Of a stretch of DNA of 64,000 nt, positions 1 to 9,709 are shown piece by piece. Positions within the stretch are counted from its first letter, which is position 1, and each line of letters opens with the position of its first letter. Under the pieces are notes generated by a model, which saw only the letters and a program-made list of their open reading frames with translations, was not told where the DNA came from and searched no databases. A program made the position numbers and the translations under genes. This DNA comes from Verrucomicrobiaceae bacterium (GTDB taxonomy: Bacteria > Verrucomicrobiota > Verrucomicrobiia > Verrucomicrobiales > Verrucomicrobiaceae). The stretch covers positions 62,001 through 126,000 of the forward strand of contig JAIXSY010000023.1 in assembly GCA_027484445.1 (NCBI GenBank). The letters run 5' to 3'.

Positions 1-2
1 AT

Positions 3-3000
3 GGCACACTGTGGTATTACAATGGCTATTCCATTGGGTTCACTCCCCTTGGAACTACGATAAGTCAGGGCTCGGCTGACGTGAATGATACCAGCAGCAT
101 TTACAAAATGAGTTGGCACAGCAACGGAACGAATGGCGCTAGTTCTGTTCCTCTTAATCTTGCAGGGGGGTGGCGAAGTGGCTCAAGCGTTGGCTTGAAT
201 GGTGCAACCAACTGGATTCGTTATGTGTTGGTGGCTAACAGGATGGACACCGTGGCTGCAACTAGTGTTTCTTCAACTGGGGCGACCTTGAACGGCAACC
301 TCAATCCGTCAGGAGTAGCGACTACCGGCTGGTTTGAATGGGGAACCAGTCCCACCCTTTCAGGGGCAACTAGCACGACTCCTGTCGCTTTAGGCAGTGG
401 CAATAGTGATGTGTCATCCAGCGCGGTTCTTACCGGACTCACCGCAAACACCACCTACTACTTCCGCTTTGCCTCAAACAACGGCAGCAGCACGAGCTAT
501 GGGAACATCTTGTCCTTCATTACTGGGCCAGAGATCGCTGTCGAACAGCCTGCGGGAACCAACCTCGTGGATGGAACGGGCTCTGTGTCTTACACCGATA
601 CAGTGATCAACAACAGCAGCGTGGCGAAGACCTTTACCATCAGGAATGTTGGCAACTTGGATCTCACCGGACTCGCCATCACCAAAGACGGAACCCATGC
701 CGCCGAGTTCACTGTGGGTAGCCTGGGTAGCACCACCCTGACCGCAGGGGCGAGCACGACCTTTACCGTCACCTTCAGCCCAACCAGCCTAGGTGCAAAG
801 AGTGCAGCCATTCACATCGCCAGCAATGACAGTGATGAAGCCAGCTTTGACATCAACCTCACAGGCACCTGTGTCGCAAGCCTCCCTGTGCCTGCCTTTT
901 CACCAGCAAGCTTGAGCACCTCCAGCGCGACTAATTACACCTGGGGCACCTATTTTTATGTGAGTCAGACCTGCGTTGTCGAACAGCTCGGAGCTTTTGA
1001 TGCAGGGCGAAACGGTCTCAGCGGTAGCTTCCCTGTCGCCCTCTGGAACTCAAGTGGGACTCTGTTGGCGCAAGCCACTGTTACCAACTCAGCCACCCTT
1101 GTTGGAGACTTTCGATATGTGCCACTCGCTGACCGCGTGGTTTTGACGCCTGGCTACTACACGATCGGCGCCTACATCAGCGGCAGCGATCCCTACATTG
1201 CATATGCAGGAAGTTTGCCCACAGACTCTCGCATCATTTTGCAGAATTCGAGCTATGTAAACAGCTCCTCCCTAACTTATCCCAACAATTACAACGGATA
1301 CGCAGGCTACAACATGTTGGCGAACATGCTGCTTTCAGCGATACCCAACCAGCAAGAGATCCTCGTGGAGTATCCCACAGGCACAAGTCTCGTCAGTGGC
1401 ACATCGACAGCTTCGTTCCCGGATGCCTTGGTCAATACGGCAGGCAGTCCGAGAACCTTCACGATCCGCAATATCGGCCCCAACACCCTAACGGGTCTCG
1501 CGATCACAAAAGGCGGAACCGATAGTGCCGATTTCACTGTCTCCAGTCTGAGTAGCACCTCCATTGCCTCGGGAGGAAACCTAACTTTCACCGTGACCTT
1601 TACGCCCGGAGCACTCGGCGCTCGCTCAGCATCGCTCTCAATCGCAAGCAATGATGCGGATGAAAATCCTTTCATTATCAATTTGTCTGGGAACGGTGTC
1701 GCTACCCTGCCTACCCCTGGATTCACGATCATCAATACTGGAGGTGTCAGCACCATCCAGAGCTATAACATGGGGTGGGAATTCACGGCTGTAACGAACT
1801 GCCAAGTGAAAGCGCTTGGAGCCTATGATTACCAATCCAATGGCTTAGCGGGCTCAATGCCTGTGACTCTTTACGACGTTAACGGGACTGTGCTCGCCAC
1901 CACAACCCTGACAAGCAGTGACCCACTCAATGGCGGCTTTCGCTATCGTGACCTCAATACACCTGTGAACCTCACAGCAGGGAACCGTTACATGGTCGCT
2001 GCCTATTATTCTGTTACAGACTACTTTATATATAGTGTCACTGGGACTTTGGATTCCAGAATTTCTTATTACGGTGCCGCATATGCAGCTAGCACAGGAG
2101 CACCGACAACCAGGTTTGCCGCCAATCCTATGCACTATTTCGGGGCGAATCTGTTGTTACAGAGTGCGGCTCCTGCGAACTCAGCGCCAACAGCCTTGAG
2201 TCTGTCTCCCTCGACCCTCAATGAAAATGTGCCCGCCAACAGCAATGTGGGCACCCTGACCACCACGGATCCGAACTCTGGGAATACCTTCACCTACACA
2301 CTGGTCTCTGGCGCAGGAAGCACTGACAATGCCAGCTTCAACATCAGCGGCAGCTCTTTGAGGATCACCGACTCCCCTGACTTTGAGACGAAAAACAGCT
2401 ACAGCGTGCGAGTGCGCACGACAGACCAAGGTGGGCTGTTCTTTGAGAATTCTTTTGCGATCACGATCACCAACGTGAACGAGGCACCTTTGATAAGTGA
2501 CATTGCCAATGCCACGATCGATGAAGATAGCAGCACTGGCGCGCTAGCTTTCACCATCAACGATCCAGATGCTGGAGCTAGCCTGACTTTGACTGCAACG
2601 GCCTCCACCAACCCAGCTCTGATCCCCCTGAGCAATGTGATCTTTGGCGGCTCGGGTGGGAATCGCACCGTGACTGCTACCCCGGTCACGAACATGAACG
2701 GCAGTGCAAAGATCACGGTCAGCCTCTCCGATGGCTCACTTACGGTGACTGACACGTTCACCGTCACGGTGAGCCCGGTCAATGATGCCCCCACAGACAT
2801 CACCCTGAGTGGGCTTGGCTCACTCAATGAAAACAACGCCCCAAATGCGACCGTGGGCAGCCTTTCGGCCACGGATGTGGATGTTTCACAAACCCACACG
2901 TTCAGTCTGGTGAGTGGCGCTGGAAGTGCTGACAACGGCAGTTTCTCCATCGTGGGTAGCTCGCTGGTGCTGAATGATGTCTCGAACTATGAGGCGAAGA

Positions 3001-6000
3001 ATACCTACCAGGTTCGCATTGAAGTCAACGATGGCAACTTGGGCCTCTACAGCAAGGCTTTCACCATCTTGATCAATGACGTCAATGAGCCTCCGACAGC
3101 CCTTGCTGTGGTCGGTGGTAGCATTGCGGAAAACAATGCGGTGAATGCGACCGTCGCCACCCTCATAGCAGTGGGTGATCCTGATGCTGGCGCTTCCCAC
3201 ACCTTCCATCTGGTGAGTGGCGCTGGCAGTGCAGACAATGGCAGTTTCTCCATCGTGGGGAATGCCCTCCGGTTTGACATCAGCAGTGATTTTGAGGCGA
3301 AGAACAGCTACAGCGTGCGCATTGAGATCAACGATGGCAACTTGGGCCTCTACAGCGAGGCTTTCACCATCTTGATCAATGACGTCAATGAGCCTCCGAC
3401 AGCCCTTGCTGTGGTGGGTGGTAGCATTGCGGAGAACAATGCGGTGAATGCGACCGTCGCCACCCTCACGGCAGTGGGTGATCCTGATGCTGGCGCTTCC
3501 CACACCTTCGATCTGGTGAGTGGTGCTGGTGACACGGACAACGCTAGCTTCAGCATCGATAGCAATGAGCTGAAGCTTGCTGTGGTAGCCAACTTTGAGA
3601 CGAAGAACAGCTACAGCGTGCGCATCCGTGCCACGGATCACATGGGCGGTGAGTTTGAAAAATCCCTCACCATCAGCATCACCAATGTCATCGAAGGCTC
3701 CTCTCTCGGCGTGAATGGCAATGGGCACACAGTCCCCCATGGAGATGTCTCTCCTGAGGTCGCCGACAACACGAACTTTGGCTCGATCCCGATGAATGGG
3801 CAGGTGGTGTCCAAGACCTTTACCCTCCAGAACACAGGGGATGTTCCCTTGCTGCTCCCAGCAACCCCACGCGTCTCCATCGTCGGCACTCATGCAACTG
3901 ACTTCTATGTGGCCACATCGCCAACCGACAGCGTCGCTGAGCTTACGGGCAGCACAATCATGCAGATCGTGTTCAAGCCGACTGCCCTAGGCCTGCGCAC
4001 GGCCACAGTCAGCATCCCGAGCAATGATCCGATCGTTCCTGCCTTCACCTTTGACATCCAGGGCACCGCAGCGCCTTATGCCGGAGGCACTGCGGGCGGT
4101 TCCATCGCTTTCAGCGCTGAGGGTTATGATGTGAAGCAAGGAGCCACACAGGCAGTGGTGACGCTGCTGCGCTCAGGCGGCACGGCTGCCACGACCGTGC
4201 GGGTGAGCACAATCGATGGTTCGTCGCTGCAAAACCGGCGCACGTTTGAGCCAGCCACACTCGGGGTGGACTACTTGTTCCAAGAACAGACGGTCAGCTT
4301 TGCCCTCAATGAAATGTCGAAGACGCTGACCATCCCTCTGGTGCCAAGGACCGGCCTGCAGCCGAATTACGCGCTCTTCCTCCTGCTAGGCGATGCGGGG
4401 GCCGACACCCGAATCAGCAGCAGCAATTACAGCGTGATCCGTGTGATTGCTTGGCAGCGGCCGACCGTGGCTATCACGACACCAGCAGCCAGCCCGGGGG
4501 TTTCCACAGGCCTAGCCAGCTTTGTGGCCACAGGCACAGCGGTGGATATGGAGTGGGTGGGCATCAACCGCGTCACGGTGTCTTTGAATGGCGGCATCGC
4601 TAGCGATGCGACCCTCGGCGCAGCCACTTCACGCACGCGCCCCTGGAGCCTGCCGATCGAGCCCTCGGTGGGGGACAATACCCTGACGGTCACTTCCTAC
4701 GATAACCATGGAATGGCCTCGCTGCCTGTGACACGCACCTTCACTTATGGCCGCCGCTACCGCCTGGAGCTGGCACGCTCTCCCCTGGGTAGCCTCAGCT
4801 TAGCGACAACACGCAGCACCCCGGTGGTGGCACTGCCAGCGACGAGCTTGGTGAGCCCGTTTAGCATCGCCGCTGGCTCAGCGTTGACCATCTCCGCCAT
4901 CCCAAGCGCAGGGCAGGTCTTCAGCCACTGGAGCAACCTACCTCCCGGCACCTCTGCCATCGCCTCCAGATTCACCTACACCATGCCAGCGCAGGACCTC
5001 GCCGCCCCTGTGCGCGCGGCATTCGTGGCCAATCCCTTCCTGCCCACTGCGGGTCAGGGCAATAGCTTCTATGGCCTGCTCCGGCCCGCCACCGGCATCG
5101 GCGTGGATATCAGCTCCATCGGCTATCTTACCGGCACGATTGTGCCCAGCAGCGGCGTGTTCTCGGGCAAACTTAACTACAATGCAGGCAGCGTCAGCTT
5201 CACGTGTGTGTTTCACGGCACCGGCAGCGCCATCTTCACCGTCGGTGGAGTGGCCGTCGAGCAGTTCACGCTGCCCAATGGCGATCAGTTGAGCCTCAAC
5301 TTCGCAGCAGGCAGCATCGCTGCCCAGATCACCCGGGAAGGAATAGCCCGCAGCGAAGGCACCGCAGCACGGCTGATGCACTCCACCACCGCACCTGTGG
5401 CAGACAGCCTGCTAAACATCAGCACCACCGTCGGCGGCGTGCTGAGCAGCGGCTACTACACCCTTGCCCTGCCCGCGCAGGCCCAGAGCCCTGCCCTACC
5501 GATCAGCAGCTACCCACAGGGAGATGGCTACGGCACCATCACCCTAGCCCGCACAGGCACCCTCACTGCTGTCGGGGTGCTGGCTGATGGCAGTGTGTGG
5601 ACAGCCTCCAGCGGTCTTGTGGCAGGTGGGCAGGCCCCCTTCTTCTCGGTGCTGCTCACCCCAGGCTCTGCCACGGGTCGCAGCGCCGTGTATGGCGGCA
5701 GCTTCAGCGGCACCCTGGCCTTCGATGCCAGCGCAACCAACAGTGACGTCACGGCTGACGACCTGCTCTGGACACGCCCCAGCGTGACGGAAGTGTCCGG
5801 CACTCGTGGCAGCGCCCCTGCCACACAAGCCTACACCGCTGGCTGGCCGACAGGCATCCTCGTGGATGCTGTGGGAGCCCTTTATGACCGAAGCGCTACC
5901 CTGCAAACGAGCCTCGGACTGGCCCCCGCCGGCACAGGCACTAGCAACGCCAGCCTAGAATTCACAGATGGCAAGCTAGCTTCACCGGTCATCGTCAGCG

Positions 6001-6257
6001 CGATCAACATCACCGGCAGCACGATCACCAAGATCCCAGCGACAAACGCCAGCTTCACCCTGACCGCGACTGCCAGCACCGGAGCGATGGTCGGGACCTT
6101 TGCCCCAAACTGGACACAGCCCTCTGCCGTCCGCCCCACCTTCCGTGGCATTCTTCTGCAAAAAGGCAGCTCCCAGGGCGGCTACGGTTATTTCCAGAGC
6201 AACCGCACGAACGACCTCGACCCCGAAAGCGGTCGCGTGACCCTTGGTGCCCCCTGA
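3..6257 (+). CDS. Giant secreted multi-domain adhesin-like protein, 5' end outside the window
   Basis: The frame is open from the first bases and translates into protein-like sequence (GTLWYYNGYSIGF...), so the gene starts upstream; the GTG at 81 is only the first in-window start codon. Domains by nucleotide: fibronectin-III-like about 250-530; ASH/choice-of-anchor modules about 531-885, 1350-1710 and 3700-4075; two DUF4082-like beta modules about 880-1345 and 1710-2165; five cadherin-like modules about 2185-3690 (NExxPT starts, DxxSFSI cores); a Calx-beta-like stretch about 4095-4450; an Ig-like module; an InlB-B-repeat-like module about 4755-5010; and a beta-rich C-terminus. Composition is Ser/Thr/Gly rich with almost no Cys, typical of extracellular stalk proteins. 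The C-terminus (GRVTLGAP) has no PEP-CTERM, LPXTG or obvious T9SS signal, so the anchoring route is unknown. A role in adhesion or matrix is inference from domain types. It is convergent with the SNF2 gene. Confidence 0.85.
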   Translation, partial: GTLWYYNGYSIGFTPLGTTISQGSADVNDTSSIYKMSWHSNGTNGASSVPLNLAGGWRSGSSVGLNGATNWIRYVLVANRMDTVAATSVSSTGATLNGNLNPSGVATTGWFEWGTSPTLSGATSTTPVALGSGNSDVSSSAVLTGLTANTTYYFRFASNNGSSTSYGNILSFITGPEIAVEQPAGTNLVDGTGSVSYTDTVINNSSVAKTFTIRNVGNLDLTGLAITKDGTHAAEFTVGSLGSTTLTAGASTTFTVTFSPTSLGAKSAAIHIASNDSDEASFDINLTGTCVASLPVPAFSPASLSTSSATNYTWGTYFYVSQTCVVEQLGAFDAGRNGLSGSFPVALWNSSGTLLAQATVTNSATLVGDFRYVPLADRVVLTPGYYTIGAYISGSDPYIAYAGSLPTDSRIILQNSSYVNSSSLTYPNNYNGYAGYNMLANMLLSAIPNQQEILVEYPTGTSLVSGTSTASFPDALVNTAGSPRTFTIRNIGPNTLTGLAITKGGTDSADFTVSSLSSTSIASGGNLTFTVTFTPGALGARSASLSIASNDADENPFIINLSGNGVATLPTPGFTIINTGGVSTIQSYNMGWEFTAVTNCQVKALGAYDYQSNGLAGSMPVTLYDVNGTVLATTTLTSSDPLNGGFRYRDLNTPVNLTAGNRYMVAAYYSVTDYFIYSVTGTLDSRISYYGAAYAASTGAPTTRFAANPMHYFGANLLLQSAAPANSAPTALSLSPSTLNENVPANSNVGTLTTTDPNSGNTFTYTLVSGAGSTDNASFNISGSSLRITDSPDFETKNSYSVRVRTTDQGGLFFENSFAITITNVNEAPLISDIANATIDEDSSTGALAFTINDPDAGASLTLTATASTNPALIPLSNVIFGGSGGNRTVTATPVTNMNGSAKITVSLSDGSLTVTDTFTVTVSPVNDAPTDITLSGLGSLNENNAPNATVGSLSATDVDVSQTHTFSLVSGAGSADNGSFSIVGSSLVLNDVSNYEAKNTYQVRIEVNDGNLGLYSKAFTILINDVNEPPTALAVVGGSIAENNAVNATVATLIAVGDPDAGASHTFHLVSGAGSADNGSFSIVGNALRFDISSDFEAKNSYSVRIEINDGNLGLYSEAFTILINDVNEPPTALAVVGGSIAENNAVNATVATLTAVGDPDAGASHTFDLVSGAGDTDNASFSIDSNELKLAVVANFETKNSYSVRIRATDHMGGEFEKSLTISITNVIEGSSLGVNGNGHTVPHGDVSPEVADNTNFGSIPMNGQVVSKTFTLQNTGDVPLLLPATPRVSIVGTHATDFYVATSPTDSVAELTGSTIMQIVFKPTALGLRTATVSIPSNDPIVPAFTFDIQGTAAPYAGGTAGGSIAFSAEGYDVKQGATQAVVTLLRSGGTAATTVRVSTIDGSSLQNRRTFEPATLGVDYLFQEQTVSFALNEMSKTLTIPLVPRTGLQPNYALFLLLGDAGADTRISSSNYSVIRVIAWQRPTVAITTPAASPGVSTGLASFVATGTAVDMEWVGINRVTVSLNGGIASDATLGAATSRTRPWSLPIEPSVGDNTLTVTSYDNHGMASLPVTRTFTYGRRYRLELARSPLGSLSLATTRSTPVVALPATSLVSPFSIAAGSALTISAIPSAGQVFSHWSNLPPGTSAIASRFTYTMPAQDLAAPVRAAFVANPFLPTAGQGNSFYGLLRPATGIGVDISSIGYLTGTIVPSSGVFSGKLNYNAGSVSFTCVFHGTGSAIFTVGGVAVEQFTLPNGDQLSLNFAAGSIAAQITREGIARSEGTAARLMHSTTAPVADSLLNISTTVGGVLSSGYYTLALPAQAQSPALPISSYPQGDGYGTITLARTGTLTAVGVLADGSVWTASSGLVAGGQAPFFSVLLTPGSATGRSAVYGGSFSGTLAFDASATNSDVTADDLLWTRPSVTEVSGTRGSAPATQAYTAGWPTGILVDAVGALYDRSATLQTSLGLAPAGTGTSNASLEFTDGKLASPVIVSAINITGSTITKIPATNASFTLTATASTGAMVGTFAPNWTQPSAVRPTFRGILLQKGSSQGGYGYFQSNRTNDLDPESGRVTLGAP
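3030..3523 (+). repeat. Near-identical tandem duplication of a 303-bp cadherin-like module
   Basis: The block beginning GATGGCAACTTGGGCCTC at 3030 recurs at 3333, a 303-bp (101-codon) period. About 190 bases of the two copies differ at only a handful of positions. They encode the shared peptide NEPPTALAVVGGSIAENN. Flanking modules are clearly more diverged, so this is a recent duplication inside an older repeat array. Confidence 0.9.
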
Positions 6258-6420
6258 TCCGCCAACCTGACCAGCTCTCTTGCAGCGCCTGTCGATCCGT
6301 CCTCCAGACCTGAGACTTGCGCTGCAACACCGCATGGACAGGTGCCTCAGCCTGGGGGCCAAGTGGCTGAGAAAACCAGCACGAGTCCACCGCCCAAGGG
6401 GGGGGATGTCTGGTGAAAAC

Positions 6421-9400
6421 CTAACCCAACAGCTCTTCTAGCTCATTTTCAGCGAGACCGGCCATGAGGGGGCTGTGTTCGTCCAGGGTGGCCTCGATGA
6501 GGCCGCGTTTTTTGGCTTGCAGGGACAGGATGCGCTCCTCCACGGTGCCGCGTAGGGCCAGGCGGTAGGCGGTGACGACGCGCTGCTGGCCGATGCGGTG
6601 GGCGCGGTCGATGGCTTGGGCTTCGACAGCGGGATTCCACCAGGGATCGAGCAGGATGACGTGGTCGGCGGCGGTGAGGTTGAGGCCGTAACCGCCGGCT
6701 TTGAGGCTGATGAGGAAGATTTTGCGGCTTGGATTGCTCTGGAAGGCTTTCACCTGGGCTTCGCGGTCGTTGCTGGAGCCGTCGATGTAGCCGTAGTCAA
6801 TGGCGTCGGCGTCGAGCTTGGCGCGGACGAGTTTTAAATACTGCACGAACTGGCTGAAGATGAGCACCTTACCGCCGGAGTCGAGGATGGCGTCGAGCTT
6901 GTCCTGAAGCATGGGCCATTTGCCGGAGAGGTCGTCGGGGTCGAGTCCCTTCAGGGCATCATTGGTTAAGCCAGTGAGGCGGAGGTCGCAGCAGGTCTGG
7001 CGCAGACGCAGCAGGACGGTGAACATGGTCATCTTCGCACCGCCCTGGCCACTGCGCTTGCGGGCGGCTTTGATCTCTTCGCGGCCTTCCTCCAGCACGC
7101 GGCGATAGACCTCGGCCTGCACGGCAGAGGGCTCGCACCAGAGGACTTGCTCGATTTTCTCGGGCAGATCCTTGAGCACTTCACGCTTGGCGCGGCGGAG
7201 GAAGTAAGGGCGGAGGAGTTTTTTCAGGCGGTCGCTGGCGGCGAGCCCGGCGGGGCTATCGAGGCCGTTTTGGATGGGTTGCTCGAAGCGTTCCTTGAAG
7301 TTGTCGCGGCTGCCGAGGTAGCCGGGCAGGGCGAACTGGTAAATGGACCAGAGGTCGCGCGTGCTGTTTTCCACGGGGGTGCCGGTGAGGGCGAGGCGGG
7401 CACGGCTTTTCAGCGAGCGGAGGGCCTTGGCGGCATCGGTGTCGGGATTGCGGATGTAGCTGGCTTCATCGAGCAAGAGGAGCTGCCAGGCCTGCTTTTG
7501 CAGGATGTCCTGATCACGCACGGCGAGCTGGTAGGTGGTGATGATGACATCGTGCTCGGCGAGGCGCGAGAGGAGGCCCGCGCGGTTGCTGCCCTGCGAA
7601 ACGGCGACACGCAGATGGGGGGCGAATTTCTCGAATTCCGCGCGCCAGTTGCCGGTGAGGCTCTTGGGGCAAACGATGAGCGTGGGGGCTATGTCGCCTG
7701 ACTCTCCAGAGTCGGGTTTCGATGAAGGGGAGGAGGCCTCAGAAACCCGACTCGGGAGAGTCGGGCTACGGCGGAGCGCCACGATGGCGGCGATGCTTTG
7801 CACCGTTTTTCCGAGGCCCATTTCATCGCCAAGGACGCCGCCGCGGCCGGTCTCGGCGAGGGTGACGAGCCAGCGAGTGCCTAACAACTGGTAAGGCCGG
7901 AGCTTCGGGCCGAGGTCGCCGAGCTTGGCGAGCAGGGAGGCTTCTTCGGTGAGCTTGGCAGGGCTGGCCTCCTCGCCACCAAGGAAGTAGTCGGCATGAA
8001 GGCCGCTGATACGCGCGCCATCGGCAGTGAGCTGGAGCGGCACGTCACGCAGTGTGTCCTCAAATTCTTCGACACCAGCGAGGTCGAGCAGGTAGCGCTT
8101 GCCATTCTTCGCCGTGACGCTGCGCTGGCCACTGCGGACGAGGCGCAGGACCTCCGCTCGCGGCAGGCGGAAGCCATCAGGCGCCTCGTAGGCGAACTCC
8201 ATGGCCAACCAGTCCTGCCCACTGCCGCTGCGGCCACCATCATCGCTTTCCCGACGATGAATCTTTGGCGCGATGCGCGCAACGCCACGCGTGGCCGCAC
8301 GCCAGCGCTCGCCTTCGACCACCTTCATCTCGCGTCGCAGGCGCGGCAGCTCGCTAGCGTAGAGTTCCAGCACGGACTCTGGCTTGGTGAGCTTCCACAC
8401 GAGGCTATGGCCGCAGGCATCGACCCTCATGCTGATCTGGAAGCCGAGCGACTCCATGAGGGCCATGAGACGGGCTTCTTCAGCCTCGTTGCGCAGGTAG
8501 AAAAGGCCGGGGGTGCTGCTGTCTTCGAGCGGGAAGAGGCTCTCAGCCACACAGCGCGGGCCGCTTTCTCCCACGAGCCATTCTTTGCCGCCAAAATCAG
8601 CGCGCAGAGTGGCCTCGACGGCTTGAAGCGAGCCCTCGAGATGCAGCGTGAAGCGGCAGGGCACGGGCGCGCAGTGGAAGTGCTCCATGCCAGAGCCGCG
8701 CAGTTCGAGCTGGAAGGCATCGTTGAGGGCCTCACGGTGCTGAATGAGCCACTTCAGGGGGCGCTTGGCCGGCAGCTCACGGAGCAGTTGCTCAGCGTCG
8801 GAAGAGAGCTTGGTGACAGGGAAGAGGCTCTGCGTCTCGCGACAAAACCACGCCGCGTTGGGACGTTGCGGGAAAAGCGGGCGCTGGTCTTCGCTGGCCA
8901 GGCGGAAGGTCACGTCTTTATCCCCCGGCCTGGATTCAGCCGTGAGCAGCAGGCGCACGGGCTCGCGGGCGATGCTAAGCGGCGAGCCACCGCCGTTGGG
9001 CTTGCCCGCAATGACGCGCGGGTGTTCGGCAGCAGCGCGGAAGAAATCATCAAGCGCAGCGGCAGGAAGAGACAGCGGCACGCTTTGCCCTTTGACTCCT
9101 TTTTCTGCCAGCCATGCAGCGAGCAAGGATTCCTCGGGTTCCGTCTCACTCGGATTGTAGCGGACATAGACCCTCACGGGCTCGCGCATCTGACCGGTGA
9201 GTAGGTTCTCCGGTAAATACAGCGTGTAGAAGCCTGGAAGGCGAAGGGGCTGAAGCGGAGCAGGCGCGCCGGCCCCAAAGCGAGGCTGAACCGTGCCCGC
9301 CGACTGCGGGGGGCGCACACTGACGTTTGCACCGATCGATGCAGGCGTGCTCGCCAAAGAACGAGAAGTGACAGCCGCGCCAGTCCCACCGCGGAGATGC

Positions 9401-9657
9401 GCCAGGACGACCGCCAGAGCGTGCTCGCAAATGAGGCCGCGACGAGAGGCGGGACAGGTACACAGGTTGGTGACGTCCGTCCGCGAGGTGAAAGCGAGGC
9501 CGCAGGCAAATTGGGTTTTTCCTGCGCCTGCAAGGCCACGGATGCGCCCCGTCTCTGCGCTCTGTAAGGTGACAAATCCGCCATCCACGAGGCCGCGCGC
9601 GGCTTTCATCGCCTGCCAGCCGCCAATCTCGCCTAGCCATTTTTCGGTAAGTTCCAT
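6421..9657 (-). CDS. SWIM zinc-finger SNF2/Rad54-family helicase
   Basis: 1078 residues. The N-terminus holds a SWIM zinc finger, CxCx8CxH at residues 66-79 (CTCP...ICEH), found in many bacterial SNF2 proteins and thought to bind nucleic acid or protein. A long middle region is followed by the SNF2 ATPase: motif I GDEMGLGKT near residue 615, motif Ia around IVCPKSLTGNW, motif II LLLDEAS near 730 (DEAS in place of the commoner DEAH/DEGH), motif III ALTGTPVEN, and in the second RecA lobe GYGLNLTAADHVI and motif VI QAIDRAHRIGQ. It is expected to be an ATP-driven double-stranded DNA translocase that remodels protein-DNA complexes; the substrate is unknown. ATG at 9657 is preceded by AGAAAG. It is divergent from parA, with 52 bp between the starts. 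An inverted repeat lies inside the motif I-Ia linker (see separate entry). Confidence 0.93.
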   Translation of the reverse strand: MELTEKWLGEIGGWQAMKAARGLVDGGFVTLQSAETGRIRGLAGAGKTQFACGLAFTSRTDVTNLCTCPASRRGLICEHALAVVLAHLRGGTGAAVTSRSLASTPASIGANVSVRPPQSAGTVQPRFGAGAPAPLQPLRLPGFYTLYLPENLLTGQMREPVRVYVRYNPSETEPEESLLAAWLAEKGVKGQSVPLSLPAAALDDFFRAAAEHPRVIAGKPNGGGSPLSIAREPVRLLLTAESRPGDKDVTFRLASEDQRPLFPQRPNAAWFCRETQSLFPVTKLSSDAEQLLRELPAKRPLKWLIQHREALNDAFQLELRGSGMEHFHCAPVPCRFTLHLEGSLQAVEATLRADFGGKEWLVGESGPRCVAESLFPLEDSSTPGLFYLRNEAEEARLMALMESLGFQISMRVDACGHSLVWKLTKPESVLELYASELPRLRREMKVVEGERWRAATRGVARIAPKIHRRESDDGGRSGSGQDWLAMEFAYEAPDGFRLPRAEVLRLVRSGQRSVTAKNGKRYLLDLAGVEEFEDTLRDVPLQLTADGARISGLHADYFLGGEEASPAKLTEEASLLAKLGDLGPKLRPYQLLGTRWLVTLAETGRGGVLGDEMGLGKTVQSIAAIVALRRSPTLPSRVSEASSPSSKPDSGESGDIAPTLIVCPKSLTGNWRAEFEKFAPHLRVAVSQGSNRAGLLSRLAEHDVIITTYQLAVRDQDILQKQAWQLLLLDEASYIRNPDTDAAKALRSLKSRARLALTGTPVENSTRDLWSIYQFALPGYLGSRDNFKERFEQPIQNGLDSPAGLAASDRLKKLLRPYFLRRAKREVLKDLPEKIEQVLWCEPSAVQAEVYRRVLEEGREEIKAARKRSGQGGAKMTMFTVLLRLRQTCCDLRLTGLTNDALKGLDPDDLSGKWPMLQDKLDAILDSGGKVLIFSQFVQYLKLVRAKLDADAIDYGYIDGSSNDREAQVKAFQSNPSRKIFLISLKAGGYGLNLTAADHVILLDPWWNPAVEAQAIDRAHRIGQQRVVTAYRLALRGTVEERILSLQAKKRGLIEATLDEHSPLMAGLAENELEELLG
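7696..7766. repeat. Nested 25-bp inverted repeat (REP/MITE-like) inside the SNF2 gene
   Basis: The left arm 7696-7720 and right arm 7742-7766 are inverted copies matching at 23 of 25 positions, with a 21-bp spacer. Each arm also has its own dyad (GACTCTCCAGAGTC at 7700-7713; GACTC...GAGTC in the right arm). It is read in frame as residues about 631-654, a Ser/Pro-rich linker between helicase motifs I and Ia. This is the geometry of REP/BIME-type elements; no transposase is nearby. Confidence 0.7.
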
Positions 9658-9709
9658 TTTCTTTCTAGCGCGCTGGATGGTTCCTCTTCAAACTCGGGTC
9701 AACTGACTT

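Noticed and set aside
2185..3690. Regularly spaced repeats that could be mistaken for a CRISPR array
   Set aside because: The period is about 300 bp, in frame and protein-coding; there are no short repeats with unique spacers and no cas genes.
2886..3893. 335-codon open frame on the minus strand with internal repeats
   Set aside because: It is the antisense of the cadherin-like array; its repeats (ATHQMEGVGSASIRITHC-type) mirror the DNA repeats of the real gene and match no family.
7996..9204. 402-codon open frame on the plus strand inside the SNF2 gene
   Set aside because: Antisense shadow produced by high GC and codon bias; the minus-strand frame has the full helicase motifs.
9658..9709. 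Search for parS-like 16-bp palindrome near parA
   Set aside because: No palindrome of that type is visible in the divergent gap or within the parA surroundings.
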